A stretch of DNA of 64,000 nt from Zonotrichia leucophrys gambelii (taxonomy: Eukaryota; Chordata; Aves; Passeriformes; Passerellidae). A program made the translations under genes and the position numbers. The notes beneath the pieces were generated by a model, which ran no database searches, was not told the origin of the DNA, and worked only from the letters and a program-made list of their open reading frames with translations. The DNA is taken from positions 97,591,412-97,655,411 of the forward strand of contig NC_088171.1 of the NCBI RefSeq assembly GCF_028769735.1, read 5' to 3'. Of this stretch, positions 36,301 to 49,925 are shown one piece after another (position 1 is the first letter of the stretch; every line of letters starts with the position of its first letter).

Positions 36301-39300
36301 GATGGCATTGTCACAGTACATGTCTTTTGCTTTCCTATCTTTTAAAAATACCTTTTTTTAAAAACAAATGCAGAAGGATTACATATTTTTAATCTTCATG
36401 GCTCATTTATGAAATCCCCAAATTCCATCCAAAAATGCTGTGGGTTACAAGAGATGGTTCAATATATTGTGGTGTTAACTTAAGATTTATCTGATACTAC
36501 TGTGAGGTAAGATCAATAGTGTTTTGCAGTGGGTTGAAGAAGAGGTAGTATTTTTTAAAAGGTTAATAGAAGTATTGTGTCAATTCCTTTGACAGACAGA
36601 AATGCCAGAATATGAGAAGTTCCTTTTCGGATCTTTAAGGAGATGGGAGCTTCTTGTATCACATTGTCATGATTTAAAATAGAAGGATTTCTAGCAGAGG
36701 AAGGGTAAGTAATACTTGATTTCTAGAACAGGATTTAAAAGAAGATATCAATCTTGAACATAGTGCCATTTTGTTTTTACACATTGCATACGTGTTGTTA
36801 GTTTAAGTGGTCTGTCTTGGGCAAGCTGTCAGTGCATTAATGTGAATCTGTGTTGGGTTTTAGTTTCCAGAGAGCACCTGGAATTCAAGCATAATTCAGA
36901 AGCACGGGGTTCTTTCTGTGGGCTGTAGCTGCCTCAGCTTCAGATGTCAGAAATTTAAATGCTAAGATACGCTAAAAATAATGCTTTGAATTGCTCACTT
37001 AGCTTTGCAAAGTCTCAAGCCATGTGAGGAAAATTAATCCAAGTCAGGCATTGTGTGTTAGCTAATGGAGATTATCTGATTATCTGTGATTTAAACAATC
37101 TCAAGAAGAGAAGTTGCAAGCCTTCTTTTGGTTTCGCAAATGGTGGCTATGAGGTGGGAGGAATTTTTCATACTGGCATGATTTCATACTACATCTAAAA
37201 GGTGTGATCTTGGCTAGAAATGTGCAGCAAAGCTCATAAGAGAATGAAGTTTGCAATGAGAGCTAAAGGTATGGTGATCTCGAAGGCTATTCCTCATGTT
37301 TAACTGCAATGGAGGCTAGGAAATAGTTGTAAAGTAAACACATAATAAAATAATGAAGCTTGTAATATCCCTGTTGAAATGATACGCTGCTCTACCATGC
37401 CAGTCATCTTTAAAGAGTGTTAATGAGCCTGTGGTTGTGTCAGGATATGATGCACCTTGTAGGTAAGAAAAAGGGAAGTTTCCACAGCACTGGCTGTTCT
37501 TTTCACTCCTTCCCTTTGGAAGAAGAGATACCTCTGTATTGACCCTTGGTGTGAATTAGCACTGCTGACCTCCAAGCCAGTTGCTTTTCTCACACCATTT
37601 CCCAGGAGCAGGAGCTTGACTGCACAAAGCAGCATCTCTGGTGAACTGCAGCTTTGGAAGCTGTGCCACACACATGTGGGTCATCCCATGGTGGTTTTCA
37701 GAAAGAATTAGGAGTTGGCCACAGTGAACAGGAGCCAGAAAAGTGGTGGCAGCAGGGACTTTAGGAGCCCCAGCTTTGACACGCAGGATGTGTGCTGCTG
37801 CAGACAGCTTTAATGGCCATCTGAAGGCACAGGGGGAAGGACGCTCCGCACACTTCAAAAAGTCATCATTGCATTGCTGTGATGATGCATCATAAGGGGA
37901 GGAAGAATACATGAGGTGCAGAGGTGAGCAGACACAAAAGCCTGTGGGCTGTTTCCTCTGCTCAGGCCCATGCATGCTTGTTTGAAGCTGGGACAAGGCC
38001 ACTCTGTTTTGGGGACAGCAAGTTCATGATCATAGACAGAGGTTAGTCTGTGCCTGTGGATCCTTGGGCAGTGACTTTGCCCTGTCATGTTTCAATTAGA
38101 GTGTAGACATGCCATGGAGCATTAAGTTCAGTTTCTGGCCATCTCCCTTTGACGTGAAGTGCAGTTTTAAGTGAGTTGCTTAGGCCATAGTTTCATTATA
38201 CTGCAACTTTAATGACAGTGCTGGCTTAAGGAGTTTCTATCCTCATACCTTTGTAGGCTGTCCTTCAAATTATGGCCAGGCAAGCTATTGGAAAAGCAAT
38301 GCTGTGAGTGGAGCAATGAAGTGATCCAGTTGAATACAACTCCTTGAACATTGTGACAGTGTATGAGAGACCAAGAGTTTGGAGGAAGCAGCAGAGGGGG
38401 AAACATTTTAATGGTATTTCATGACAAGCTGGCTATGCTGACTTACATATTTATTTTGCCCTCTACTTGCTCCCTCCAGAAACCAAAGGTGATTTGGCCA
38501 TGTCCTTACAATGAAGGAACTGTGAGTTGCTATCCCAAGATCCCTCTTACAGTGGTGAAATAAAATTGTTTGTAATGTCTCTTAACTTCTCCTTTCCAGG
38601 AGAGAGTTAAAATGGAAGAAGAAAAATCTGAAGCCTTGTCATGTTAGCAAAATGCATCTTGCAAGGGATGTAACTGGGTAAGAGTGGGATGTACAGAGTA
38701 TAACTGTGGGGAGTCACTGTCACAGGGATAAGATGACTCACTAGGTTACACATTTGTAGACAAATTCTGCTTTAAAGCTCTGCATGTGCATGTCAAACCT
38801 TTAAAGGCCTGAAGTCTGAGTCCAGACTCAGCAATCTGTTTCATTTGTGCATGACTACTTATGCAAATAACCAAGAGAAGCAGGAGCTACATTATAAGAG
38901 GGAACAGGATTTTCAGACTTGCATTTTAAAAGAAAAATTTGTTTCATGTATAGATAGAGAAAACATCCCTTTATTCCTATAAAGGAATTCTAGACTGATC
39001 CATCTGGCACATAGCAATTACAAAATTTTTTGTATAATTTTCTGTGTGAGAATTAAGAGCTTTATGAACTGGATAGATTTAAGGACTGTTGCAAGAGAAG
39101 GTCTAATGAAAATCTCAAATGGGTGAAATGCTTTATTTTGGAAACACTTTCCAAGTTAGATGAGAACAATGTGGTTGTAAACTTGAAGAAGCAGAGGAGA
39201 CAGTACCAAAAATTATTTATTTTATACTCCTAGTATAAATATATATACTCTTTGACAGAAAAGCAGAAACACCTTTAACTAGCAGTGGCCAGAGATGTGT

Positions 39301-41000
39301 GCTGACCCTTCTTTATGACTGAAAAGACCACTTTCTTCAACCAGGTGTTCACTTACCTCTTATATCTAGCAATTTATTCTGATTTCTTTCACTTCTTTTT
39401 CCCATTGCTCTAATTTTCTTTGTATCTTTTTGTATTTTGCATTCCTATTCTTTTACCATCTTGTTTCCCCTGCCTTTTCCCAAGTTTTTTTTTCTTTTTT
39501 TTTTTAATCCCTCATTATTTCTTTTCCTATATAATAGCAGGCATAAATATACATTAAAAACTGATAATGCTGTAACAATAAATAGTTAGAAATCAGGTTA
39601 CTGTGTGAGCTCTCACATTGTTTCATAAGATTTTGTTTCCTTAGTGGTCCATCATGCTCACCATTCTAGTATTGCTCATTAACTTTGACTGGCTCAGTTG
39701 AAAATAATGGGCTATTTTATTACTGAAATAAGATTAAAACTTGTTCCAGGTAACTTGCAGATTTGAGATTGAACAGATTTGCATGCAGTACAGAAAACAT
39801 GTTGTCTTTGAACTTTTTCCTTAGGAATTACCACATTTCACTCCTATATTTGGAGAACTATAATTTTATATTTGCTCCTTTTGAATTTTTGCTGCACTTA
39901 ATGCAGGATTTAAGGCTCCCCTTCAAACATACAGATAAGCATTTACTGATTAGTTTTATCTTTAACTCAAGATGATAAATATGGTCTTGCAAGCTACTTT
40001 GTCCCTAGGCTTTTATTAATTTCCACAATTATTGTACAAACAAACTTATCTGCTACTCTTGGTGTTGATATAATTAATCTTAGTATCAGCAACTGATTCC
40101 TGTTAATTAGAATATGTATGCAGAGCATATATTTTCCAGATTTAAAAAGCAATGTAGGCTTTCAGTTTTTTCTTCAGAGTCCTTTTCTTTCCTCCTTGTC
40201 TCCTGTTTTTATAGTTTTGAGTGGAATTTAAAGAAAGAAGATGATGTGATCTAGAACGGAATAATTTTAATGCACTGGCACAGTGTCTGTGGAAAACACA
40301 ATGGTTACTGTTGAAGGGTTGATATTCTCTTGGCAGAACTATTTTAACTGAGCAGAACTAATGTTCTTTGTTCTTCCAGGCTGCTGTACTGGTGCTCTGA
40401 TTCTCAAATAGCCAAGGTGTGCTCATGGAGACCTTTTACTCCTTCCTCTTCTTTGTTAGTATGGATAGAAGCAGACTACCTTAGAAACAAACTACTGTGT
40501 CCCATACAATTGATATGCCACAAGGATAGCTCTCAGAATGAAAAGATCTCATTTCCCTTGTTTGAGATATGGCCAGTGCTTGTGTAGTATTTACAAGAAT
40601 AATTCTCTATTAGTCCAAATATTTTATTCTTGAATAGAACTATAAGATCTCTGTAGATTTTTCAAATGTTTCTACCACTGTAGTTAATTACCTTTTTGCA
40701 AGGCAATTTTTTTTCATGAATTGTTTGTTTGACAGTGTTATTGTGTTAGCAAAATTCTATTTGAGCAAGGCCTAAATTTCTGTGCAACCTACAGAAATGC
40801 AACAGGAAAAATGATGATTCAGCAAATGCTGTCATGTAGAATCCAACCCCCAAACATCACAAAGTTAATTTGCCTGTATTCATTAAGTCTTAGGATTCAG
40901 ACTGCTAGTTAATGTAATTTCTAGTATCTGTGTCTGCTGTAATGAGCTGAAATGTTCGATTTTTTTATGGTGCTGTTTAGGCCATGCCACACCCCAAGTC
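33341..41000. other. Intergenic DNA, no gene recognised
   Basis: Scattered open frames (for example 33703-34068 on + and 37556-38002 on -) have no family motif, no matching splice sites and uneven composition. The part near 37500-38100 is somewhat richer in GC. No named repeat is seen. Confidence 0.55.
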
Positions 41001-44000
41001 TCTCAGAAAGAAATTGTATTAACTTGGTTCTGCAGAAATGTAGTTGAGGTCTTGTAAACTGTGGTTCCTTGAAATATTTGAACCATGATCCTGGGAGATA
41101 AAAGACTAAGGTAATATGTAACCTAAACAGAAGTTTATCTGCAGATTCTTCAAAGCAAAATAATCTCTCCCTTTCAACTTTCTAAAATACTACTGGTTGA
41201 AACAGAATTCTAAACTAATATGCTTCACTCTCATTGCTTTTGCATTCTATGTAACAATCAGCATCTTAATGCTTTTCTAGAGTAAGTTGCTGCATAATGG
41301 TAAATAATCTAAATTTATAATTTTATAGACTCCATATAGCTACACAGTTGCTATGAAATGTCTTTATATGTGAACAGTGGAAGCATAGAAATAATTGAAC
41401 TTCCTTTAAAACTGAAAATCCCAACGAAATATAAAAGTTCAAAGTAAATTCATCATTAATAAAATAAAATTTTATACCTAGATCAGAGGTGCAACTGTTA
41501 CACAGGTAAAAATTATAATATACCTATTTAAATTAATATCTATGTATTTCCAGTTTAATATATTCATATGAGGGCAATATTAAAGCATTGTTTAATTATC
41601 TATCCTTAAAGTCTTCTGAGATTCAGGAAAAAAAAATCACACTAGTGAATAAAAAGCAAAAAAGATTATAACCGTCAGTCATTTGCATAATTCAATTTTC
41701 TAACAGCACATGATTCAGTTACTAGGGAAATTAATAGAGAAAATACAGATCCCCACCCCGAAAAATACTTTTAGAATGCCATGGGAACATCTCTGTAGTT
41801 AACACTTCACATTTTTTAACAAAAATTTAAACAGTACTGGACAATTTCTTGTGAGAACAGACCATGGAATTTGATTGGGATTTCAAGTCCTAATCTTCTA
41901 GCCATTTCTCTCTGTTAACATGGTAATAGAAGTAAATGCCAAGTCTCTGAATCTATGTGTTCTTAATGTGGGATCTTAATAATCAAGAACTTAAACCAGT
42001 CCTCCTAGTTCAAGGCAGCTGCAATATAATTGAATATTTTAAAGTAATTCAATTGGGGGAAAAACATCGCAAAGAAAAAAAAAGAAAATTCAAATAATAA
42101 TGTTTTAAAGTCTTTTCCATAATATCCTAAACATTTTCCTTTAATGTTTTCTCTTTGCAATGTTCTGACATTCATTCATGATCCCCACCTCTCAGAAGAG
42201 TCACTTTGTGACGCTTTAGTTTAAGTCAACCAATAAAACCCAGAAGTGGCTTTTAATGCTTTATGTTTGAAAGTAATTGGTCAGCAGTTTAAATAATTTA
42301 TATAATTGGTCAACTGGTTTTAAATTCTAACATATATATTTAAGAGAAGGATGACTGTCAGTTAAAAATCCTACTACTCAAAAGGGACTACATTGCCACA
42401 AGGAATCACAGGTTTGATTCAGCTCTAAAAGAGTTCCATGTGTATAAGTTATGATTGAGTCAAAGCTGTAATATTAGATGTAGAGCTAAATTATCTGCTG
42501 CAAGCCGTTTGCATGATTTTTATAAACAAGTTTTCAGAAATGCTTTGATTACCCACTTCAGCTGCCTTTTGAGTAATCCAAAATAATACCTTTCTGTAGA
42601 AAAGTTATGCACCTAAAATGGTGAAAATTTGAAAATTACTTTGCTGTGCTGTTCCAAGTGGGCTTACAAAATGTCATTGATGATGCTATTTCCAAACCAA
42701 AGAAAAGAAAAAAAACTGAATTCAACCCTCTTTTTCCTTTTCTTTGAAGCATCACTGCTGTAACTCCATGCATTTGGTTTTACTGTTGTGACTCATCCAT
42801 GAATATGCTATTTTTTCTCCATGCTGGGGTACTCTTCAGTAGTCTGTATTTGGGACTGAGGCAGCAAAATAAAATGGGTTATATTTAGATGTTTGTTAAA
42901 TTTAGTATCTTTCTCCTCATACAAATTCTACTCAACTTTAGTATGTGAATGTATGCATTTCTAATATGAAGATACTCTGTCCTGTTCTGGAAACATTTCT
43001 TATGTGGTGCACTATGGAATTGTCACAGAACTGAATTTCTGGGACTCTTACACTATATTTTCGTCTAAAACATAACTTTTAGAGCCATCTACTAACTTCT
43101 TTTTTTTCAAATATACTTCAAAACACTAGAGCGTGAGTTCTTTTTCTGAGTCCCCAATAGCTCAATATGTAAGATATTTAGGCATTTCTTCACCAAAACA
43201 ATGAAATACCAGTTTAAAAGAAGACAAGAGCTGCATCCATGTAGATGGCTGAATGCTCTTCATAAACATGTCTTAGGTCTGCATCACGCTGATAAAACAT
43301 AAATGTTAGCTACTTTGGCAATCTGACCATAAGCTCTGTATGATTTTTGTGTAGGAACTCCTGGAAAGACAATTAAAACTTTGACTGTCAGTGTGACCCC
43401 CAATGTTTTCTACTTTGATGCTTGTTTTCTGTGCCTGTTTCACTACTAGGAAAAAAAGAAAAAATCCCCAGAGGACCGAGCAGTGCACTAGCTGAGATAT
43501 GATTACACTTTGCCTATTTCTTTTGTAACAGTTAAGTAACTAATTATTGAGGGGCAAATAAGTCATCAAAGATTCAAAAATGTGCCATATATTCCTTACT
43601 TGGCTACATATTTGCACTTTGGATATAACAAATCATTTTGTATTTTTCATGATATTTTTAAAAGGCCTTTAATTCTAGTTGTGTTTAGATTATTTTTAAG
43701 CTGTGTTTTATGGTGATTATTAATAAAATATGAGAAGTTATATTCCAACTTAGATTATAGTAAGCACTCATTTTTTAGAATATGAAGGCATTTTTTTCTG
43801 TTTTATGGAAGAGCTTTTTTGGGTTTTTTTTGGAAACTTCCTAATCTATTTAAATTTGTTTCAAGGAAACGTCATTCAGGTTAATAATATGTCTAGTAAG
43901 GAATAACAGTTTTTTTCTATCACTTTTTACCTACTCTTTTTGCTCCAAGAATTTCTGTATATATCTTTAAATCAACTTGAAAGATTAAGCTGAGTGTTTC

Positions 44001-46100
44001 AGAAAGTTAATTTGCCAGATATAGCCAAAATTGTGTAAATTTTAAATCATACTGATGGATTGTCAGAACAGATACTTTTGAAAGGTCAGTTCAGTAGCAG
44101 GATACAGATTTTAATACAGATTTTTCATTATATAAACAAGGATTGATATATGAACAAGATAAATTCGTATCCATAAACGCTGAAGTGCAGGAAAGAATTA
44201 TCTAATTTTCAGCAGATTATAAATGACTTTATAAATAAAGTATAGCTGACTTATAAACAAATGAGAATGGTTCATAACTTTGTCATGATTTCCACCAAGT
44301 CATAAATACTAATTGAATATGTATGGGAAGAACCATGTGAAAAATATATTTTGGTCTGGGGTATAGGCAGACTTTGAAGGATTTATTTGATTTACTTATT
44401 TAAAAGGTCTAATCTGTTCTCAATGTGGAAAATCTACTGAAATTTTTAACACAAAATGGAGAAAATTGAGCAACAACATGGATTAGAAAAGACTGGTAAA
44501 TTGTATATGTGTCCTAATATAATATGCAATTTATAATACATATATGTCCATTTAAAAAATTGTTAAAGAAAAATAATGCCATAATGGCAAAGCTCTGAGA
44601 TCCAGATCAGCCCTGATGTTTTCCTAGATTGGAAGCTCTTTGATGTCATAATGAAAGCAGTGGAATTTCAGTACAAATGTGTAACCTGTTCTGCAAGAGT
44701 GATTTGTTGACGGTGGTAAATGACAAATGTTAGATAGACGTGCTCTTGAGGTGCTGCCAGCCTGTTCCTTCTGTGCACAGGGCTTTTATAATTTGTTTGC
44801 CATTCCTTACGCACAGCTAAATGGGAATATCCCTATAATTACAGTTTTGTGTGTCATCAAACATCTGAAAAAATATATCTCTCTGGTTATTGTGTTGGGA
44901 TTAAACCATGGCTCTGTGTTATTAGCTTGCTTGTGGTGCTTAATGCAGATTGTAGCTACATTGTTTGTAAATCTTGCATAATATCCTAAACCATTATTGT
45001 TCTTGACCTGTGTCCTATCTATTATCATACTTTACTGGGGTTGTGTTTAAATTATATTGTTGTGGACTGTTATCAGTTTTAAAAATTTTATATCACGAGT
45101 ATGAATAGCAGCCATCGCACTTTGGGGATTTCTTCAATGTGAGCAATAAAATGCTCCAGGAATATGTACAAACCGGTTTCATCACGGTGAGGTTATGAAA
45201 TGCAATGTGTGTCTTTGTGTCTTAACATGCCTGTGGTTTGTATGCAGTATATTGGCTTAAGAAATGCAAAACCTGAAATGCATTATTGCTTGGCAGAAGA
45301 AAAACAAATACTTGCAAGGGGAATAGTTTTTAGTCGACCTGATGACATTTACTTTTTTGGGAAAAAAAATCAATAAAGGATTGATCAGAGTATTTAGAAA
45401 AGAGGGAAGCATTCTTTATTAAACAATCTCTCAATCCTGCTTTGCTGTCATCATCTTCACCATTTTTGTCTTCTTTCTGTGCTGATGTTTCCCGTGTTCT
45501 AAAAATTCTTTTTTCTGAACTGTCACATTCCTGCCTCCAAAATCAAAGCAGCATCATTATTGTGGTGGCCAACAGCTTCTTCAACTTGTGAGAAGGTCTC
45601 ACAAGTCTGAAAAAGTTCAAAATTAGCAGTAGATTAAAAAAAAATTTTACATTGGAATGTGTTCACCCATTGAAGGGAAATTCACCTAAGTTTGCCATAC
45701 TTGAGATTAGAAAGAAAAAGGAAAAAAAAAAAAAGAAAGGTGCTTATTTGATAAACAAGGTTAACAACATGATTTTTCACTGAATTTGTGGAGAGGATAA
45801 AACTTTGCCATAAGGGCTTTAGGATTAGGTCATACATAATTTGAAAGATAAGAGCTAAAGTCACACCTACACTGTTAGGCTTGAAGCAGCTTTTCCTGTA
45901 TATCTGGAGTCTGGTTCTCCTAATTCCCAGAAAATGTTACGGTTACTGGTGCATTGGTCATATAAAACACTGGTGTGTATCACTCAAAAAACTGCAAAGA
46001 AGGTACCAGTTGCTATTGGTAGTGTTAATTGCAAAATAATAATAAAAAAATTATAATACCAAGAGTTGGTAATAGTTACTTTCTTAAATATTTATTTGAC
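41001..46100. other. AT-rich intergenic DNA, no gene recognised
   Basis: Low-GC stretch without open coding blocks or recognisable mobile elements. Segments such as 42180-42600 and 44580-45110 contain homeobox-like TAAT cores and CCAAT-type words, which is compatible with non-coding regulatory DNA but not proof of it. Confidence 0.45.
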
Positions 46101-49100
46101 AACATGACATTAAACCAAAACTAGCTCCAGATTTCATGTCCATTAGGTACTTTTTTACCTGTGCATGTAACACAAGATTCTTGTTCTCAGAAAAATGGAG
46201 GAGTGAGGCAGCCTGGGAGGTCTTTTCCATTCCTCCTGGCAATCAGTAGGTAAGCAGTAAAAATTGGTCAGACTAGAAAGTGGAAGGTGATGGTTATTCT
46301 AAGTTAGTTTCAGAGAGGTATATACCTGAGCTCTTAGGTGGTGTTTTAAATTATTGTGGTAGTAATAGATACACTGCTACATTTTCTGTGAGATGGTTTT
46401 GACTCCTTTTGCCCTCCCTAACAGGGATAGTTTGTCTAATACAAAGATGTTTTCCCAGAACAGTAAAGAGGAAGATACTTGTTACCAATAAAAAACAACA
46501 AGATTAATGAGCTATATTTGTTTTCTTTAAAGAAGCACAAAGAATTGAAACTTTGGCATCATCAGGCTTTCTCTTCCGAAGGATGATGACAAAGTTTGGG
46601 GCTGGTGAACCAGGTTGATGACAGTCACTACCCACACCCTTTGTCATTTTCCTTTTAATGATTTACTGTTTGGCTGATCATTAGCTGGGAAGAACAAATG
46701 TTTCCATAACCATACAAGACATCCAGGCTCATATCCCTAATTACTATTCTTTGGAAAGATGACAGGACATTTCACTGTAATTACTGCTCAGCTGGATGTG
46801 GGCTTATGAAAAAGAACTCATTGCAGATTATTGTATGGGCTGGTAGGATGGCACTCTCTGTGTGGTGTTTGAAACCAGCAAAAAACTAGACCCGATATTC
46901 TTATTGATTCCTTAGTGTAGCAAAATTATTTGACAGAGAGCATGTGAGTATTCAGTTTCTTTGCACAGAAACTGAGAGACTTGATGTTAGAAAAAGACTT
47001 GAAACATAATTAAGCTCATGATTAGACCAAGACATTACTGAAGGCAGCTGCATTAGTTTAAAATGCAGCAAACCAAGGTTATGGCTACTGTAAGTTTAGC
47101 AAGCAGAGAATCCATGCTTGTAGGTAGCAAACTTGCCCAAAGCATTTCAGTACGTCCTTAAAATGCAGTCGTATTTAAAACCTGACTAGAAAAACTGGAT
47201 GGTGCTGCTTGAAGTATGTGATATCTGGGTGTGTAGGTGTCTCCTTGCTTATTTTTATGATGCAATTAAGTTGTCATTCCTCTACTTTCATCATCATGAA
47301 ATTTTGCTCAGCTGCATTAGGAGAAGTTGCCTGTGTACAGAGGGGAACGGTACACAGCAAATAATTTCTGAATTACTGATCATCTTGGTATAAAAGAATG
47401 CATATTCAGTCCTATGCTATGTTTTTCAAATTGTGAAGGAATTTCATTAAAAGTTGTGAAAATGAATTGTCCATACCAATTTTCAGGACAAAACAAAGCA
47501 TGTCAAGATGTAACTAACACCTTACACTTGTCTAAATCCATTTTATTAACTTAAAATTCAGTCCAGTGAGCACAATGACATTATATATACTGCATCTTGC
47601 TAAAAATCTCTAACCAAAAAAGCTGTTTTCCTCTGAATTCTGTAATGTCATTTGATGGTATAAATTAATGCTGAATCAAGAAGAACTACAAAAAGTTTTG
47701 CCAAAACACCTGCACTGTGCATATGACAGCTTACTGAATAACATCTGGATATTGAATCTAAATTAAGCTAAAGTAGTTTCTTAAACTTAAACCTTTCTTA
47801 AAATCATCTTGTAAGACTTCTTGTGTCTTTCCATTTTGAAGATGGTAGCACCTATATAGTCTAATAGAACATGCTAATGAGTATTTTGCTTAGTAAAACT
47901 TATTTAATATAAAATTAGGTGAGTATCAGAAGCTATTGTGGAAAAGATAAAAAACTACGAAATGGTTGTGTTAAAAATCTGATTGTAGCCACTCTATGTT
48001 AAGGTGCTTTATGACACCTCATGTGTCACCACATATGACATCAAGGATCATCTTGCCACAAGGCAGACACCTCAAAGCAAGCCAAGAACATTTATTGCAG
48101 TAAAAGAAAGCCTACTGACTCAGGAACTTCTAGTAAAGGGAGAAAAGGGCCTTCAAAGAAAGGTGTTGGTGTTTACCTCTGTGTCTGTATGGCTGGGTTT
48201 GTAAAAGAGTTGGAAGTATTTACTGCATCATTCTAAGACTATGTTTGTGTGCCATGCTTGTACAGGAGCTGCAAGTATTTGCTGCTTTATACTGAGAGAC
48301 ATCAGCTGTGTTCATGCCAGTCCTGACTTATGTTTTGACCTCCTTTCATACATTGCTATTAGTGGTTGACGTGACCTGTCTGTCCCTTATGACAAAGTAA
48401 TGAACTAGAAGTAAAAATCTGTTGCAGGAGCAGAGTTTGAGTTGTATGAGCAATCAGGAGTGAAGTGGAACCTATAACACAGCTAAAAAATACATAAAAA
48501 TGCTTCCATCAAGGGGGAACAATAGTTATTGCTTTGGTTTGTGCTACTGCCCGTCTCCATCTAAACCAGCACTTCCAGCTCCTTACCCTCTGACACTTCT
48601 ATTCTGTGTCTTGTGCTGTGTTTATACTGTTGAAAACAGAGCTCCACGTTTCACTAAAATCAATTGCTAATCCCCTACTATTGGTAAGACTCTGAAAGCT
48701 GAGGCAAATACCATTAGAGCAATGCCATTGATTGGTATTCCAGCAAATGTGTTGGTTTGTCTGCTTAAACTTGCTGTCTAATTAGTCCTGAACAAGCCGA
48801 GCAAGCAACCCCAAAGTGACACCAGAGCCTGCAAGCGAGTTAATATGCTGTTTCTCATTGTAGAAAGTGTGCCTGTACATGTTCAAAAAAAAAAAAAAGA
48901 AAATTCGAATTTGCATTTCTGATACAAGGCGTCTTCCTTACTCTTCATACACTTTACTGTCTTCTTTATAAACCATGTTGTGTACATGTGTAAGATATCT
49001 ACTGTATAAATCTGAAAGGGACAAGAATTTTAAGATTCTGTCCCTTTTAATTTTAACTCTATTTTATCTTCTACTCCTGACTGCTTAAAATAAAACCACA

Positions 49101-49877
49101 TGATAACTACATATTTTTAGGTTCAAAATAAGCAGCGCATGGAAAATTTTAAAAATCTTGAGAAAGTTACATCAGTCAGGTGTTGAACTCAGTTTGTTAG
49201 AATAAAAGTATTTCCTCATCTCTGTTTTTAACATTAAGTAGTTCACAGCTGAAATCAAGAGCTCTTTATATTCCAAATAATAGTACCTGGGACTCACTTT
49301 TTCACAGGGATGTAGATCTGTGGTTTGGACCTGTGTCCCAAGATGTTGAAGTCTACTCCTATATGACTAAATTTTAAACAAACATCTACTAGAAAAGCAT
49401 TAGAGGAGAAAACGGGTATTTTTAAACAACAAACAACTCCATTAAAAATTACAGCTTTAAATTAACAGAATAGGAGCCAATTTGCATCCTTCCAGAGAGC
49501 CTCAAATCTCCTATGATCCAACCTGGTAAATGTCTCACCTTGTTTTATTCTTTCAACTCCCACTGCTCAGACTGAATCTCCTCCAATTAGCATTGTCTGT
49601 GCAGGTAGCAGATCCGTGGTATCTGCTGGATTGTTGGGGCAGTTAGACTGGTGGGTTATAATCACAGCTGGGTGATTTATAGGTTTTCCTGTGTGGGAAA
49701 GTTACTGCTCAGTGAGCTGAGGTTTGAATTTACAGTAGTGCTAGTTTATTCCAGTTCCATTTTTAAATATAGTTGGGAACAAGCTCATTTGAAAGTGAAT
49801 TTACAGTACTTACAGTAGGTTACCTGGCAAATTACTCAGCTATAAGTTCTAGCTTAGTTTGTGAAAAGGGCGTGGGG

Positions 49878-49925
49878 CCTTGGTTTTTTGGGTTTTTTTG
49901 TTGGGGTTTTTTGGGAATTTTTTTG
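49878..49925. repeat. T/G low-complexity stretch
   Basis: Alternating runs of T6-T7 and G2-G4. It makes the overlapping + frame at 49773-50099 look hydrophobic and aromatic, an artefact of composition. Confidence 0.7.

Noticed and set aside
37556..38002. 148-codon minus-strand frame
   Set aside because: No recognisable domain and overlapped by other frames in a slightly GC-rich segment; taken as chance.
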